Below, in pieces: positions 5,578-5,609 of a stretch of 5,609 nucleotides of DNA. A program made the translations under genes and the position numbers. The notes under the pieces are model-generated. The model made no database searches, was not told the origin of the DNA, and saw nothing but the letters and a program-made list of their open reading frames with translations. The stretch comes from Streptomyces sp. (GTDB lineage Bacteria > Actinomycetota > Actinomycetes > Streptomycetales > Streptomycetaceae). The stretch is taken from assembly GCA_003519485.1 (NCBI GenBank), contig DOWQ01000009.1, positions 11,951 to 17,559 of the forward strand, read 5' to 3'. The number at the start of each line of letters is the position of its first letter. The first letter of the stretch is position 1.

Positions 5578-5609
5578 GGGGCCGTCACGGCTGTGACCGT
5601 GCCGGCCCC
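5578..5609 (+). terminator. Stem-loop terminator after the operon (cut by the window edge)
   Basis: Bases 5578-5590 and 5597-5609 pair over 13 positions with one T/C mismatch (5585/5602), leaving a 6-base loop, CTGTGA. That is 12 pairs, nearly all G-C. The structure begins 31 bases after the binding-protein stop, as expected for an actinomycete terminator. An alternative inner hairpin, GTCAC (5584-5588) with GTGAC (5593-5597), uses the same bases. The window ends at the last stem base, so a following T-run or a longer stem cannot be seen. Confidence 0.7.

Noticed and set aside
4047..5588. A 513-codon open frame on the minus strand opposite the binding-protein gene
   Set aside because: It is the antisense shadow of a clear lipoprotein gene in GC-rich DNA. 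Its translation is Val/Gly/Asp/Arg-rich with no recognisable domain.
1..5609. CRISPR array, tRNA or rRNA gene, insertion sequence or attachment site
   Set aside because: I saw no spaced long repeats, cloverleaf pattern, transposase-like protein or terminal inverted repeats. Composition is even across the window, with no sign of recent transfer.

Overview
The window is GC-rich throughout. Its codons end almost always in G or C, no in-frame TTA codon was seen, GTG starts are common, and purine-rich ribosome binding sites lie 5-7 bases before the starts. This points to a high-GC actinomycete such as Streptomyces or a relative; the genus is inferred, not proven.

Layout. Bases 1-394 (minus strand) hold the first 131 codons of a divergently transcribed regulator. 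It resembles the N-terminal sensory part of PucR-type actinobacterial regulators (RsbRD_N-like helical domain), and the rest runs off the left edge. Bases 395-567 are the shared divergent control region. It contains a perfect 8+8 bp inverted repeat, a second 6+6 bp inverted repeat, several TGGGCG/CGCCCA-type hexamers, and a possible leader stem-loop just before the first transporter gene. Bases 568-5546 (plus strand) carry a tightly packed five-gene operon for a complete ABC importer of the branched-chain/hydrophobic amino acid (HAAT, LivJKHMGF-like) family. The order is LivG-type ATPase, LivF-type ATPase, LivH-type permease, LivM-type permease, lipoprotein substrate-binding protein. The first four genes are separated by 2, 14 and 2 bases. 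A 62-base gap precedes the binding protein, which has the strongest Shine-Dalgarno in the window. A strong GC-rich stem-loop at 5578-5609, cut by the window edge, probably ends the operon.

How it works together. The lipoprotein captures a solute outside the membrane and delivers it to the LivH/LivM channel, and the LivG/LivF ATPase pair powers uptake. The divergent regulator is the obvious candidate to control the operon. The true substrate cannot be read from the sequence: this family also carries amides, urea, aromatic acids and other small molecules.

I see no new defence, mobile or biosynthetic system here; this is a complete and fairly ordinary importer locus. The points most worth a second look are the degenerate LivG signature motif, which falls in the same composite ATP site as the Gln-for-His switch of LivF, the palindromic structure of the divergent control region, and a stable hairpin at the 3' end of the LivM gene just before the binding-protein gene.
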